Below, one piece after another: positions 8,751-18,201 of a DNA stretch of 64,000 bases. The number at the start of each line of letters is the position of its first letter. Position 1 is the first letter of the stretch. The notes under the pieces are model-generated. The model was not told the origin of the DNA, did no database searches, and saw only the letters and a program-made list of their open reading frames with translations. The DNA is from Candidatus Nanosyncoccus alces (GTDB lineage: Bacteria > Patescibacteriota > Saccharimonadia > Saccharimonadales > Saccharimonadaceae): positions 50,545-114,544 of the forward strand of contig NZ_PRLM01000002.1 in the NCBI RefSeq assembly GCF_004138395.1. The letters are read 5' to 3'. The translations under genes were made by a program, and so were the position numbers.

Positions 8751-8840
8751 GGAAAGGTGGCCGAGTGGTTTAAGGCGCACGCTTGGAAAGCGTGTGAACT
8801 CGCAAGGGTTCCGCAAGTTCGAATCTTGTCCTTTCCGCCA
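8751..8840 (+). tRNA. tRNA-Ser (anticodon GGA)
   Basis: The 90-nt cloverleaf has acceptor stem GGAAAGG/CCTTTCC, the D-arm GGCCGAGTGGTTTAAGG, anticodon stem CACGC/GCGTG with loop TTGGAAA (anticodon GGA), a long serine-type variable arm (GAACTCGCAAGGGTTC), T-loop TTCGAAT, discriminator G and an encoded CCA. No terminator follows. A gene with a GTG start begins 19 nt downstream without its own visible -10 box, so tRNA and mRNA may be one transcript. Confidence 0.96.
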
Positions 8841-8859
8841 TAAAATTTTGGAGCAGAAG

Positions 8860-9678
8860 GTGAGTGAGAATATTGTCATAGAATTAAAAGGTTTAACTAA
8901 ACGGTATGGCTACGGCGATACCGAATCTTTCGCCCTCAAAGATTTTGATCTTACAATCAAACGGGGCGAATTTATTATGATTATGGGCCCTTCTGGTTGT
9001 GGCAAAACTACCCTGCTTAATATCATTGGTCTATTGGATCGCGCTACTCGCGGCGAATATTTCCTCAACGGTGAAGATGTTGCTGGTATTTCTGCTCGTC
9101 GCCAGGCTCGTCTTCGTGCCAAAAAAATCGGCTTCATTTTTCAGAACTTCAATCTTATCGAAGACTTGCCAATTATCGAAAACGTAGCTCTGCCACTAGT
9201 TTATACTGGATATTCCAAAACTGCCCGACTCAAAAATGCTTCTTCGGCTCTTAAGAGGTTTAACCTCCAAGAGCGTGAGTATTATCTACCATACCAACTT
9301 TCTGGTGGCCAACAACAGCGTGTAGCTATTGCTCGTGCCATTGTTGGTAACCCCGAAATTATCCTGGCAGATGAGCCTACCGGTAATCTTGATTCTCGTT
9401 CTTCTCATACTGTTATGGAAGAGCTAAAAGCTATCCATGCCGAAGGTAATACCATCATTATGGTGACGCACAACCCTGCCCTTACTACTTATGCTACACG
9501 TGTCATTAATATGCTGGATGGCCACATTGATACCGACACCAAAACCGTCGCTGACCAAGATCTTCCTCAACCGATTGACGTCAAAATCAAAAAACGTAAG
9601 CAAAAACCAGAGGTCATCTTAGGCAAAATCGAACCAGCCAAAAAACGCAAACGTAAAAAATCCCGGAGAAAAAAATAA
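8860..9678 (+). CDS. ABC transporter ATP-binding protein, MacB/LolD type
   Basis: This is the ATPase of a two-gene exporter with the permease that follows. It has Walker [14 protein letters not shown]-loop FIFQNFNL, signature [14 protein letters not shown], Walker [10 protein letters not shown] and H-loop VTHNP. The C-terminus is extended by a very basic tail rich in KKRK repeats (last 35 residues). The GTG at 8860 is preferred because upstream in-frame codons lie inside tRNA-Ser. The stop shares one base with the permease ATG (TAATG), implying coupled translation. MacB-type systems export peptides, antimicrobials or lipoproteins; the substrate here is unknown. Confidence 0.9.
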   Translation: MSENIVIELKGLTKRYGYGDTESFALKDFDLTIKRGEFIMIMGPSGCGKTTLLNIIGLLDRATRGEYFLNGEDVAGISARRQARLRAKKIGFIFQNFNLIEDLPIIENVALPLVYTGYSKTARLKNASSALKRFNLQEREYYLPYQLSGGQQQRVAIARAIVGNPEIILADEPTGNLDSRSSHTVMEELKAIHAEGNTIIMVTHNPALTTYATRVINMLDGHIDTDTKTVADQDLPQPIDVKIKKRKQKPEVILGKIEPAKKRKRKKSRRKK

Positions 9679-10910
9679 TGGCTTTACTTCTCAAAACTCA
9701 TTTTAAGCTTGCTAAAACCTCCATCAAAGAAAATCGCACTCGTTCATTCTTAACTTGTCTTGGTATTGCAATTGGTGTAGCTAGTATCATCTTGATTCTT
9801 TCTCTTATGGGCAGTATCTCTAACTTGATCAAATCAGAAGTTAGCGAAATCGGCTCAGACCTCATTGTAGTGCGACCTAGCTCCGCTAAAAATTCTCTCA
9901 CTAATATCATCGAAGAGCTTACTTCAGCTAATACTTTCCAGCAATCCAGCTTGTCTCTCTCTGATGTCTCGACCATTTCCGAAATAGAAAACATTTCTGC
10001 TGTCGCACCAATTGCGCTATCTACTAATACTATAGATTCAGAAAAGAATAACTTTTCTTCCGTACCGATTCTAGGTACTACTCCAGATTTTGAAAAAATT
10101 GAGCCGCTCGCTTTACGTTACGGTACTTTCTTCACCGATAACAACAAAACTAACGGTGTCGTACTCGGGCATACCTTATCTTTAGCTCTCTTTAATACTA
10201 TTAATAGTACAGTCGGCAAAACTATCACTATTATGGGTGAAAAATTCATGGTTGTAGGCGTACTTGACCAAATTGATAAGTCGATTAACTTCGACAATGT
10301 CGATTTCGATAACGCACTCATCATGGATATCGGCACCCTAGACAAACTAATCGGCTCTACTCAGATTCAACAGATTAATATCAAAGCCACTAACACCGAC
10401 AGCTTAGCTGCCATTTCAGACAATATCCAGACTACGCTCAAAAATAGCAAATCTGGTGACGAAAACTTCACTGTTACCTACGGCGATGACATCACTCACC
10501 CTTCTAGTTCCCTTTTTGTCATCGTATCCGGTATGTTGGCAATCGTTGCTGCTATTTCGCTCGTAGTCGGTGGGATTGGTGTGATGAATATCATGTTGGT
10601 ATCCGTAGCAGAACGTACTCACGAGATCGGTATCCGCAAAGCCGTTGGCGCCTCATCTCGCAATATCTTGATGCAATTTCTCTTTGAAGCCCTCATCCTC
10701 TCTGTTCTCGGTGGCATTTTTGGCTTAATTCTCGGCTACATTTTAGCTTTCCTCCTTTCTATTATTACTCCTTTCGCTCCGTTTATTAGTTGGGAAATTC
10801 TTGCCATTACCTTCCTTACCACACTCATAGTCGGTATCATCTTCGGTATTTACCCGGCTCTCAAAGCTGCCTCCAAAGATCCTATCGAATCTCTCAAGCA
10901 TTACCGCTAG
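9678..10910 (+). CDS. MacB/FtsX-family ABC transporter permease
   Basis: The 410 residues follow the MacB plan: a basic start and N-terminal membrane helix (FLTCLGIAIGVASIILILSLMG), a periplasmic-type MacB_PCD domain of about 230 residues, then three membrane helices of the FtsX domain, including the conserved cytoplasmic segment VAERTHEIGIRKAVGASSRN. It pairs with the ATPase directly upstream (1-nt overlap). MacB proteins dimerise and transmit motion rather than form a classical channel. No accessory MacA-like gene is adjacent. Confidence 0.92.
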   Translation: MALLLKTHFKLAKTSIKENRTRSFLTCLGIAIGVASIILILSLMGSISNLIKSEVSEIGSDLIVVRPSSAKNSLTNIIEELTSANTFQQSSLSLSDVSTISEIENISAVAPIALSTNTIDSEKNNFSSVPILGTTPDFEKIEPLALRYGTFFTDNNKTNGVVLGHTLSLALFNTINSTVGKTITIMGEKFMVVGVLDQIDKSINFDNVDFDNALIMDIGTLDKLIGSTQIQQINIKATNTDSLAAISDNIQTTLKNSKSGDENFTVTYGDDITHPSSSLFVIVSGMLAIVAAISLVVGGIGVMNIMLVSVAERTHEIGIRKAVGASSRNILMQFLFEALILSVLGGIFGLILGYILAFLLSIITPFAPFISWEILAITFLTTLIVGIIFGIYPALKAASKDPIESLKHYR

Positions 10911-10926
10911 TGATATAATAGTAACC

Positions 10927-12171
10927 ATGAAACAACTCTTAGAAAAATTACCCTTTTACAACCAAGCGGTGCTCCCCTATCATTTCGCACAATCTGCTAT
11001 TGCTGGGGTTAAATATCATTTCCCCGGGAAAAATCTTCGCGTTATCGGTATTACTGGTACCAATGGTAAAACTACTACCGCTTTTATGGTCTGGCAAATG
11101 TTAAATCACGCTGGCTTCAAAACTGGTCTCATGACCACCGTAGCTTGGGGTGTCAATAAGCTAAAACCTGAACTAGGCCACATGACTACAGTAGATGCTT
11201 TTACCCTAAATAGCCGCATTGCTGATATCAAAAACCAGGGAGCTGAATTTCTTGTCCTTGAAGTCACCTCACATGCCTTAGCCCAATTCCGTACTCTTGG
11301 TATTCCTATTGAGATTGCCGTATTCACCAATCTCACCCACGATCATCTAGACTATCATAAAACCCTCACCAAGTACCGCGCCGCAAAAGGTAAACTATTC
11401 AAAAAAGCCAAGTTCAGCATCTTGAATGCCGACGATTCAGCTACCAAATATTATCAAACTCTCGCCCAAGAATATACCACCTATGGTATAAAATCTGGCC
11501 AAAATCGTGCCGAGTCTCTTAAATTAACAGTAAACGGTGTCAAATATTCACTTGGTGATATAAATATCGAAACCAAAATCCCTGGCGAGTTCAACGTATA
11601 CAATTCCATGGCTGCTGCTCTTGTTGGGCAAAAACTTGGTCTCACCCCCAAACAAATCCATGACGGCATCAAATCCCTAGAAGCCGTCGAAGGTCGCATG
11701 AATATTATTGATGAAGGCCAACCTTTCACGGTTATTGTAGATTACGCTCATGCCCCAGACGCTCTAGAAAAGGTTTTTGACTCCGTCAAAGACCATAAAG
11801 GCCGTATCATCTCGGTGCACGGTGGTGCTGGGCGGCGGGATTCTTCCACTCGCCCTATTCGTGGTGCAATTTTAGCTCAACATTCCGATATTGTTATTAT
11901 TACCGAAGACGATTCGCGTGACGAAGATCCCGAAGCTATCGCTGCCGGTTTTATTAAAGGTGCCGAAAAACACGGTAAAGTCATAGATAAAGATTTATTC
12001 AAAGAACTAGACCGTGGCAAAGCTATCGCACTAGCTATCAAGATGGCCAAAAAAGGTGACCTTGTCCTAATTCTTGGCAAAGGCCATGAAAAAACCATTC
12101 TCCGTGCTGACGGCCCACATGATTTTGAAGATATCAAAGTCGCCCAAAAACTACTTAAAGCTCGTAGTTAG
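10927..12171 (+). CDS. murE: Mur ligase, MurE-like (UDP-MurNAc-tripeptide synthetase type)
   Basis: MurE adds the third amino acid to the peptidoglycan stem peptide in the cytoplasm. The 414 residues show the P-loop GITGTNGKTTTAF, the central-domain HDHLDYH region, VDYAHAPDALEKV, the GGAGRRDSSTRP segment and GKGHEKTI near the end. The region that selects the amino acid (DNPR in meso-diaminopimelate enzymes) reads DDSRDEDP, so substrate choice is uncertain. It is shorter than typical MurE (about 480-500) because the N-terminal UDP-binding domain is reduced. TATAAT ends 7 nt before the ATG, consistent with a leaderless mRNA. The 3' end overlaps the convergent gene by 17 bp. Confidence 0.85.
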   Translation: MKQLLEKLPFYNQAVLPYHFAQSAIAGVKYHFPGKNLRVIGITGTNGKTTTAFMVWQMLNHAGFKTGLMTTVAWGVNKLKPELGHMTTVDAFTLNSRIADIKNQGAEFLVLEVTSHALAQFRTLGIPIEIAVFTNLTHDHLDYHKTLTKYRAAKGKLFKKAKFSILNADDSATKYYQTLAQEYTTYGIKSGQNRAESLKLTVNGVKYSLGDINIETKIPGEFNVYNSMAAALVGQKLGLTPKQIHDGIKSLEAVEGRMNIIDEGQPFTVIVDYAHAPDALEKVFDSVKDHKGRIISVHGGAGRRDSSTRPIRGAILAQHSDIVIITEDDSRDEDPEAIAAGFIKGAEKHGKVIDKDLFKELDRGKAIALAIKMAKKGDLVLILGKGHEKTILRADGPHDFEDIKVAQKLLKARS

Positions 12172-12901
12172 CAATACCGTCAATAATATTGTCAGTAGAA
12201 ATCCCTAGCCCACTCGCAATCGCTGTCGCGCAAGCCATATATGATACTGCCGTTTCTCCAGCTACAAAAGTTGCCACCGAGATTACTTCAGATTTGATGG
12301 ACAATGTTGCCTCTGTTCCTTTTGGATAAAGTTTTGAATTCAAAATCTTTACTTCCGCACCACTTTGCCCGAAGCTAATAGTTTCTTTAGTTCCCTTAAA
12401 CTCTGCAAACGTATCGTAGTTTATGTCGTCACTATTTAGCACGACAATTTCCGGTTTCATGTCAAACAACGTCTTCTCGTTATCTAGGTATTCTTCCGGC
12501 TCCATATCGTGTAGTCCAGCCGTTACAAAGTTGGTCATCGCTGCTACATTTACCGGCAAACCATAGAATATATTATCGCGCAGACCTTCCGCTGGTACCG
12601 TCACAATCACATAATTCGCTCCCGCCTTCCAGGCATCGCTCAAAAACTTGTGCAACATACCCATCTTGAAGGGTTGGTCACTTGCTAGTACTGCTACCTG
12701 TTCCCCGCTTGCGCGCAAAATCTCGTGTACATAATGAGCAACCACAGTCTTACCGGTCGTACCGGTAATCGCGATCAGCTTCATATCTTTAGCTGGGTTA
12801 CCATAATAAGATTTCAAAAGCTTCGCTTTAATTTTCTGTGAACTCGCTTTTACTCCACCTTTTTTATTTTTCGCTTGGTTACTTCTCTCGCGCCTTTTCA
12901 T
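12155..12901 (-). CDS. Truncated Mur ligase-like protein (central domain only)
   Basis: This 248-residue paralogue of the neighbouring MurE-like protein keeps the P-loop AITGTTGKTVVAHYVHEIL and the central-domain fold (TNFVTAGLHDMEPEEYL, where MurE has HDHLDYH) but stops before the C-terminal domain that binds the incoming amino acid. The Mur histidine motif is thus present as LHDME. The basic N-terminus replaces the UDP-binding domain. It may bind ATP without completing ligation, or act in another reaction or as a regulator. The minus-strand TAGAAT lies 6 nt before the ATG. The reading frame is intact, which argues against a recent pseudogene. Confidence 0.75.
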   Translation of the reverse strand: MKRRERSNQAKNKKGGVKASSQKIKAKLLKSYYGNPAKDMKLIAITGTTGKTVVAHYVHEILRASGEQVAVLASDQPFKMGMLHKFLSDAWKAGANYVIVTVPAEGLRDNIFYGLPVNVAAMTNFVTAGLHDMEPEEYLDNEKTLFDMKPEIVVLNSDDINYDTFAEFKGTKETISFGQSGAEVKILNSKLYPKGTEATLSIKSEVISVATFVAGETAVSYMACATAIASGLGISTDNIIDGIANYEL

Positions 12902-12984
12902 ACCTTAATTCTATCACCTTTCCCTAAAATCACAAACTTCCCCCTTGCCACCACCAAACTGTTTATGATAATATAAAAACATAT

Positions 12985-14091
12985 ATGCAGGAAGGTGAAC
13001 CAATTCTTGGTGGTGGGTCTCAAATAAATCCTAATAATACCCAACCAACCAATAATCCCGGTATACAACAACCGGTAGTTTCTACTACTACTTTTGCACC
13101 ATCTAATACCACTGGGGGGGGGCAACAGCTTAATCGCTTAGCACCCCAACCACAACCATACAATCAACCCTTCCAACAATTTCAACAACCAGCACAGTTC
13201 CCTGCTCAACTAATCACACCTGCCACAAACGATATAATTTTGTCTCCTACCCAGCCTAAGAAGTCTAGAAAATGGATAATTATTGTTGCAGCCTCCATAA
13301 TATTGGTCGCAACCATATCCTGTATCTTTCTTCTCTTTCATAAACCCAGTTCTAAATCTTCTAGTGCCGCCGATGTAAAAACTTCGTTTAATATCTATGC
13401 AAACTACCTTCTTTTTGAAAAAAATGACTCAAATAACCCCAACATAGATACCTGGTCAAACGACAAAATACTAGAAAACTTAAACTCAAACAAGAATGAA
13501 AGTACGGCCTATTTTTCGAATCTACTCAATTTATTTAATGAGTTTTCCGCAGAAATTAAAAAGGGTGATAATAATTCATCAAATAATTCAAATTCAGATA
13601 GCCAAGATGAAAACTTAGAAGACAATGAGGGGCTCATCATTGATGGTTTAATTAATAACGCAACTTCCGCCCTCGAAACTCTTAAAACTTATTCAGAACT
13701 TAATAGATATAGCGTAGTAAACATGGTGGAGATCTTCCTGTCGCAAGGAGGAGAGAAGTTGATAGAAATGGCAAAGGATTCCTATAACAACATTACTTCG
13801 TCTGAGTACTCACAGATCAGAGAATATATAGAACTTGAAATTAAAACTGCAGTTCTCATTTCGGACGTATATGGTGAATACACTAATGCCGGATGCATAA
13901 ACGGCAGCGAGATAATAAAAGACTGCTTAGGTTATGCTGCCCTTTCTGAATCATATACTAGCAACAAAGTTCTTCTAGATAGCTATGTCTCCGCCCTCGA
14001 CGATATCGACTATCACATTACAAACGATGTAGTTTCATTATCCCAGGCATTATATGAAGAACTAAATGTTACGGAGGAGAATGAACAATAA
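12985..14091 (+). CDS. Membrane-anchored protein with Pro/Gln-rich N-terminus; possible phase-variable gene
   Basis: Of 368 residues, the first 90 are low-complexity (Pro, Gln, Asn), then comes one membrane helix near residues 93-116 (WIIIVAASIILVATISCIFLLF) and an acidic, helical external domain of about 250 residues with one cysteine pair. No family was recognised. A run of nine G (13114-13122) encodes Gly-Gly-Gly near residue 45; any change not a multiple of three would frameshift before the membrane helix. It overlaps the VirB6-like gene by 11 nt, so the two are probably one operon and the protein may belong to the secretion complex. Confidence 0.7.
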   Translation: MQEGEPILGGGSQINPNNTQPTNNPGIQQPVVSTTTFAPSNTTGGGQQLNRLAPQPQPYNQPFQQFQQPAQFPAQLITPATNDIILSPTQPKKSRKWIIIVAASIILVATISCIFLLFHKPSSKSSSAADVKTSFNIYANYLLFEKNDSNNPNIDTWSNDKILENLNSNKNESTAYFSNLLNLFNEFSAEIKKGDNNSSNNSNSDSQDENLEDNEGLIIDGLINNATSALETLKTYSELNRYSVVNMVEIFLSQGGEKLIEMAKDSYNNITSSEYSQIREYIELEIKTAVLISDVYGEYTNAGCINGSEIIKDCLGYAALSESYTSNKVLLDSYVSALDDIDYHITNDVVSLSQALYEELNVTEENEQ

Positions 14092-17000
14092 AAATAAGAA
14101 GATAAAACTGTTGCTAAGTTTCTTTATCTTTTCCATTTGTGGTCTTTTGTTTTCTTGCAACTCTGCTTTTGCCGGCACCAAGGAAACCGTCTTAGAAAAA
14201 TCTGTTTTACAGGGGCTATATAGGTGCTATACTACAGGAGCCATCAATAAAGACGCTGGTGCTCTATCAGCTTTCCACAAATTTGAAACATTAATTATAG
14301 GAGGGGATAGTGATGGAAAATACATAGCACTTCCGGCTGGTCTTACGGGTATAAACGATAACAATATTAGCTGCAAAGGGCTTTTCATGGGTGATTCAGT
14401 TGGTTTGTTTACTGAATCGGGATCATTTGATGGGCTATTCAAAATGTTTGGAAAAACAGAATATACCGAAAATATAACTAGTGATACGAAAAAAACAACC
14501 CTATTAAAAGGTATGGGCTATTCGGCTGGCTCTACATCAAGCACGAAAAACTGCGTGTACTACGTTTACACTAACAATGACCCGTCTGGCGACGGCGAGT
14601 CGTATACCGATAAAGTATGTTTGTCTAACGGGGAGTTATCTGTCGAAACAAACAACAGAGACTGTGGGAATAATTCAGGTATTTGTATGGCCCCAATAGG
14701 GTTCCAGGCCAACGGCAAGACATTAACTATTAGAGACTTCTTATGGACTAAAGAGGAAAAAGTCACATATTCTGGCAGTTGGGACAAGTTCAGAAGTGAC
14801 CTTAATACTACAATGTCCTCCGATTTCTACAGCCCAGAAGGCGGCGATGCATTCACCTATAGATTTTCCAGTGAAAAGAGTGACAACACACAGAGCACAG
14901 ATGGTGATGTTACCTATACCTTTTCCGATGGTAAATCCGCGGCGGTGACTGCCATAAAATTCTTAAACCCATCATATGCATTATATGGTAGTCTTGCGTT
15001 TACAGACCAAGAAAAACTCTGGTACTATGAAAACACAATCACTAACTGGTTCTATAAAAACAAATCCCTCGATGACTACTACAAGTGTGGTATATCTGAA
15101 AACCCCTCACTTAATAGCCAATATATAATCATCAACGTTAATCCTTCCACTGGAGCCAAAAATACCGCCGGCGACTGCGGCGTCAACAAAGAAAATACTA
15201 CGAACTCTGATGGCATACATGGATTCGATAGGAGTAATCATTTTTCCGCTAATGGTACTGTTGGTGCTATGGATTTAGCGTCAGTTGTAGCAATCATTAA
15301 TAGTTTAGTCGATGGCATGGATGAGTCTGAACTCCCAAGTGAGGCTACGACAGAAGACAACGATGATACCAAACCCGAAGACACCTGTATGAACTCTGGT
15401 GGCGCTGGCTCACTCGGCTGGATCGCCTGTCCTATTCTTGATTGGGTTTCTGATTCTGTGCAAAACATTTACTCTAGCGCTGTAGCTCCCCTTTTGCAGG
15501 TCGATTCTAAATTCTTTTCCAACGATGAAGATGTCGGCACTTTTCATGCCTGGGGCATCTTCCAGAGTATGGCAAACATAGTTTTCATTATTCTCTTCTT
15601 GTTTGTAATTTTCTCTCAGCTTACTGGTGTCGGCATAGATAACTATGGCATCAAAAAAATTATGCCCAAACTAGTCGTCGCGGCTGTGCTAATCAACCTC
15701 TCTTATCTGATTTGCCTAATCTGTGTAGATATTTCTAATATTGCCGGAAATGGCATCCAGTCCCTATTCAATGGTCTAGATCCAGGTGGATCTGCCGCCA
15801 CGTTTATAGATGAATATAATGGCGTGACTTCAACCCATAGCGAAGAAGTTGTTACCAGTTCAGGCGCTGGCGCCACGGCACTTACGGCAGTCGCTCTTGT
15901 TGCCATTCTGGCTGGCGGCTTCATCGCCATCTGGCACAACCCGGCTCTTTTGCTATCGCTTCTCGTCTCAGCACTCGGTGTGCTTATAGCCATACTCTTC
16001 CTCTTCGTTCTCTTGGCGGGGCGCGAAGCTGCCATCATTGTCTTAACGGTTATATCTCCACTGGCATTCGTTTGCTACATATTACCCAATACCAAAAAAT
16101 TCTTTGACAAATGGCTTAAATTTTGGGAAGGACTATTGTTAGTTTACCCAATTTGTGGGCTTCTCGTTGGCGGTGGAGATTTCGTCTCTAGGCTATTGCT
16201 TTCAATTGGGTTTGCAGATAGCAATTTCTTTATGGGCTTCGTCACTATGGTTGTCGGCATCATTCCAATCTTCTTCATTCCTACCGTTCTCAAAGGCGCT
16301 TTTGCCGCCATGGGAAATATTGGTTCCGCTTTTGCCAACCTCGGCCGCACTGCCCGTGGCGCCGCCACAGACAAAATCCGGAAATCCGAAGGTTACAAAG
16401 CCGTCCAGCAACAGGGTCTAGATCGGTCGGTCAGGTCCAAAGCTGGCTACAGTAGAAGAAATGACAGATTAAATGCTAAAGGTAGGCTAAAATCTAGATT
16501 CGCTAAAACTGGCTTTGCTAGAGCATTAGGCTATGGCGGCTTACAGTCTGCCCGCGTCAAAGCCGTTAGCGGTATTGTGGACGAAGAGGTTGAATCTAGA
16601 GCCTCCGTCGAGCAAGCTTTAGCTGTGTCTGGTATCGCCAAGAAGGGAGGCGACGTTAAAGGCTATTACGGTGATATGCTTGAGAAAGCTGGCAAATCAG
16701 GCAGTGCCAACAACGTAAATGCCGTGGTTGCTGCTATGGTAAATTCTGGTCAAATCAAAGAAAAAGATATTGCGGATCTTATGCGAAAACATATCAACGA
16801 TGGCAACATTAAAATTAGAAACGATGGTACTATGGCTAATGTCTTTCGCGAAATGGCCACAAAGTATGGCAGCGGTTTCCTTTCTACTGATGCCGAGCTC
16901 AAAGACTTCATGCAAAAAGGTGGCCTAGACAAATCCGGTAATAAAATCTCTTCCCTGGGCAACTACGGAGATTACGCTAAAGCTGGCCACATGGATGCTA

Positions 17001-17422
17001 CAGATATCAAGAAAGAAGATGTCACTAAACTTTCCGGCGATTCCCTATCTGGTCTCATTAAGTCTGGCGTACTAGATCAAGGTATGGCCCAGCAAATGCT
17101 TGCTATGAACCCGAACATTTCTAACGATAAAAGAATTATGCTCGGCGCCGCTGCTAATAACTTGGATATTAGCGGCATGACTGCAGAGCAATTTAAAGAA
17201 GCCGCCAAGTCTGTCGCGCAGAAGCCAGATGATGCCAGTACTCTCATCCAAGGCATGTCCAGCGAAATGGCGAAAGCCCTCACTTCTGCCACTCCGCAAT
17301 CCGTTAATGTAGTACAAAACTTCCGAGGCGGCGGTAGACAAATCGAGCCTGTGGACGTCAACCTGCGCAGTAATTACAGAGAGCCCAGCGGATACGACGA
17401 CGATACGTCAACCTGGGATTAG
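14081..17422 (+). CDS. VirB6/TrbL-like type IV secretion channel protein
   Basis: VirB6-class proteins form part of the inner-membrane channel of type IV secretion systems. The 1113 residues show a signal-like N-terminus (LLLSFFIFSICGLLF then SAFAG), an external domain of about 430 residues, a cluster of membrane helices in the middle third (including FSQLTGVGIDNYGIKKIMPK, VLINLSYLICLICVDI, AIIVLTVISPLAFVCY and LLLVYPICGLLVGG), and a long soluble C-terminal domain rich in Ala, Gly and Lys. This architecture is common for TrbL/VirB6 proteins of Saccharibacteria. ATG 14081 follows GGAGG; an in-frame ATG at 14066 is an alternative. VirB4 or other T4SS ATPases are not in this window. Confidence 0.8.
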   Translation: MNNKNKKIKLLLSFFIFSICGLLFSCNSAFAGTKETVLEKSVLQGLYRCYTTGAINKDAGALSAFHKFETLIIGGDSDGKYIALPAGLTGINDNNISCKGLFMGDSVGLFTESGSFDGLFKMFGKTEYTENITSDTKKTTLLKGMGYSAGSTSSTKNCVYYVYTNNDPSGDGESYTDKVCLSNGELSVETNNRDCGNNSGICMAPIGFQANGKTLTIRDFLWTKEEKVTYSGSWDKFRSDLNTTMSSDFYSPEGGDAFTYRFSSEKSDNTQSTDGDVTYTFSDGKSAAVTAIKFLNPSYALYGSLAFTDQEKLWYYENTITNWFYKNKSLDDYYKCGISENPSLNSQYIIINVNPSTGAKNTAGDCGVNKENTTNSDGIHGFDRSNHFSANGTVGAMDLASVVAIINSLVDGMDESELPSEATTEDNDDTKPEDTCMNSGGAGSLGWIACPILDWVSDSVQNIYSSAVAPLLQVDSKFFSNDEDVGTFHAWGIFQSMANIVFIILFLFVIFSQLTGVGIDNYGIKKIMPKLVVAAVLINLSYLICLICVDISNIAGNGIQSLFNGLDPGGSAATFIDEYNGVTSTHSEEVVTSSGAGATALTAVALVAILAGGFIAIWHNPALLLSLLVSALGVLIAILFLFVLLAGREAAIIVLTVISPLAFVCYILPNTKKFFDKWLKFWEGLLLVYPICGLLVGGGDFVSRLLLSIGFADSNFFMGFVTMVVGIIPIFFIPTVLKGAFAAMGNIGSAFANLGRTARGAATDKIRKSEGYKAVQQQGLDRSVRSKAGYSRRNDRLNAKGRLKSRFAKTGFARALGYGGLQSARVKAVSGIVDEEVESRASVEQALAVSGIAKKGGDVKGYYGDMLEKAGKSGSANNVNAVVAAMVNSGQIKEKDIADLMRKHINDGNIKIRNDGTMANVFREMATKYGSGFLSTDAELKDFMQKGGLDKSGNKISSLGNYGDYAKAGHMDATDIKKEDVTKLSGDSLSGLIKSGVLDQGMAQQMLAMNPNISNDKRIMLGAAANNLDISGMTAEQFKEAAKSVAQKPDDASTLIQGMSSEMAKALTSATPQSVNVVQNFRGGGRQIEPVDVNLRSNYREPSGYDDDTSTWD

Positions 17423-17430
17423 CAAACCTA

Positions 17431-17495
17431 GTTCGCCTCCTCTGCGAGGGCTAGCGACGGATCCATAAATCCTAGCCCTCACACAGGAGACGAAC
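17431..17495. repeat. Nested palindrome downstream of the VirB6-like gene
   Basis: Three nested inverted repeats share one centre: GTTCGCCTCCT (17431-17441) with AGGAGACGAAC (17485-17495), GAGGGCTAG (17446-17454) with CTAGCCCTC (17472-17480), and GGAT (17459-17462) with ATCC (17469-17472). No T-run follows on either strand, so it is not a standard terminator. It could be a relative of the palindromic elements found inside genes, although its core does not match theirs. Confidence 0.5.
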
Positions 17496-17530
17496 CCAAT
17501 CATCGCATCACAGAGTGATATAATACATCT

Positions 17531-18118
17531 ATGACAACAGGTGCTGTAAATTTTAAAAAATACGGAATCGAAACTATAAAAGATTTGTTTGAGTTCTGCG
17601 AGAAGATAGAATACGGCTGGCTTGATAAAAATGGCCAGCGGCACACTGGCGTCAATAATAACAGGGACTATACTCTACAGCCTCCTGAACAATTATTGAA
17701 TAGCAAAATCGGTATTTGTTGGGACCAAACCGAACTGCATCGCGAATTTCTACAGCAAAACGGTTGCCATCCTAAGACTTTCTTTCTATATTATTGCCTC
17801 TCCGACAATAGTTGCCCTTCGCATTCCATTGCTACCTATCAGCAGGATAGCAAATACTTTTGGTTTGAGCCAATGTTTGGCAAAAGTTCAGAGGCTCACG
17901 GCATTCATGTCTACGGTTCTGAAATGGCTTTGCTGAAGGACTTTTTCCGAACATGGTGCAGGATTAGTACCGAATTTGGAACGCTACCAAAGAATCTAAG
18001 TACCGACAAATTCTCATTATATGGATACACCAAGCCGGCATTCGGCATCAACGATCAAAAATTCTTTGATCATTGTAGAACGGGCAAAAGATTTAACATA
18101 TCCGAGTTGGTGATCTAA
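17531..18118 (+). CDS. Transglutaminase-like (papain-fold) protein
   Basis: The 195 residues carry a plausible Cys-His-Asp/Glu arrangement of the transglutaminase-like superfamily: Cys in GICWDQTELHREFL, His in SHSIATY and an acidic residue in YFWFEPMF. There is no signal peptide, so it is probably cytoplasmic. Family members can be cysteine proteases, crosslinkers or amidases; the reaction is not predictable. TATAAT (17519-17524) lies 6 nt before the ATG, giving a leaderless mRNA. It opens an accessory stretch with an HNH protein and a Fic protein. Confidence 0.65.
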   Translation: MTTGAVNFKKYGIETIKDLFEFCEKIEYGWLDKNGQRHTGVNNNRDYTLQPPEQLLNSKIGICWDQTELHREFLQQNGCHPKTFFLYYCLSDNSCPSHSIATYQQDSKYFWFEPMFGKSSEAHGIHVYGSEMALLKDFFRTWCRISTEFGTLPKNLSTDKFSLYGYTKPAFGINDQKFFDHCRTGKRFNISELVI

Positions 18119-18201
18119 GGGTTTTATGACGGGCACCATAACTAAAGTCAACAGTGCTATCTTTACCGTAACCTACTAATGGAATGTTACAATAAAGGCA
18201 T

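Noticed and set aside
8794..8859. A longer N-terminus for the ABC ATPase
   Set aside because: The codons lie inside tRNA-Ser(GGA); the GTG at 8860 gives the normal family start.
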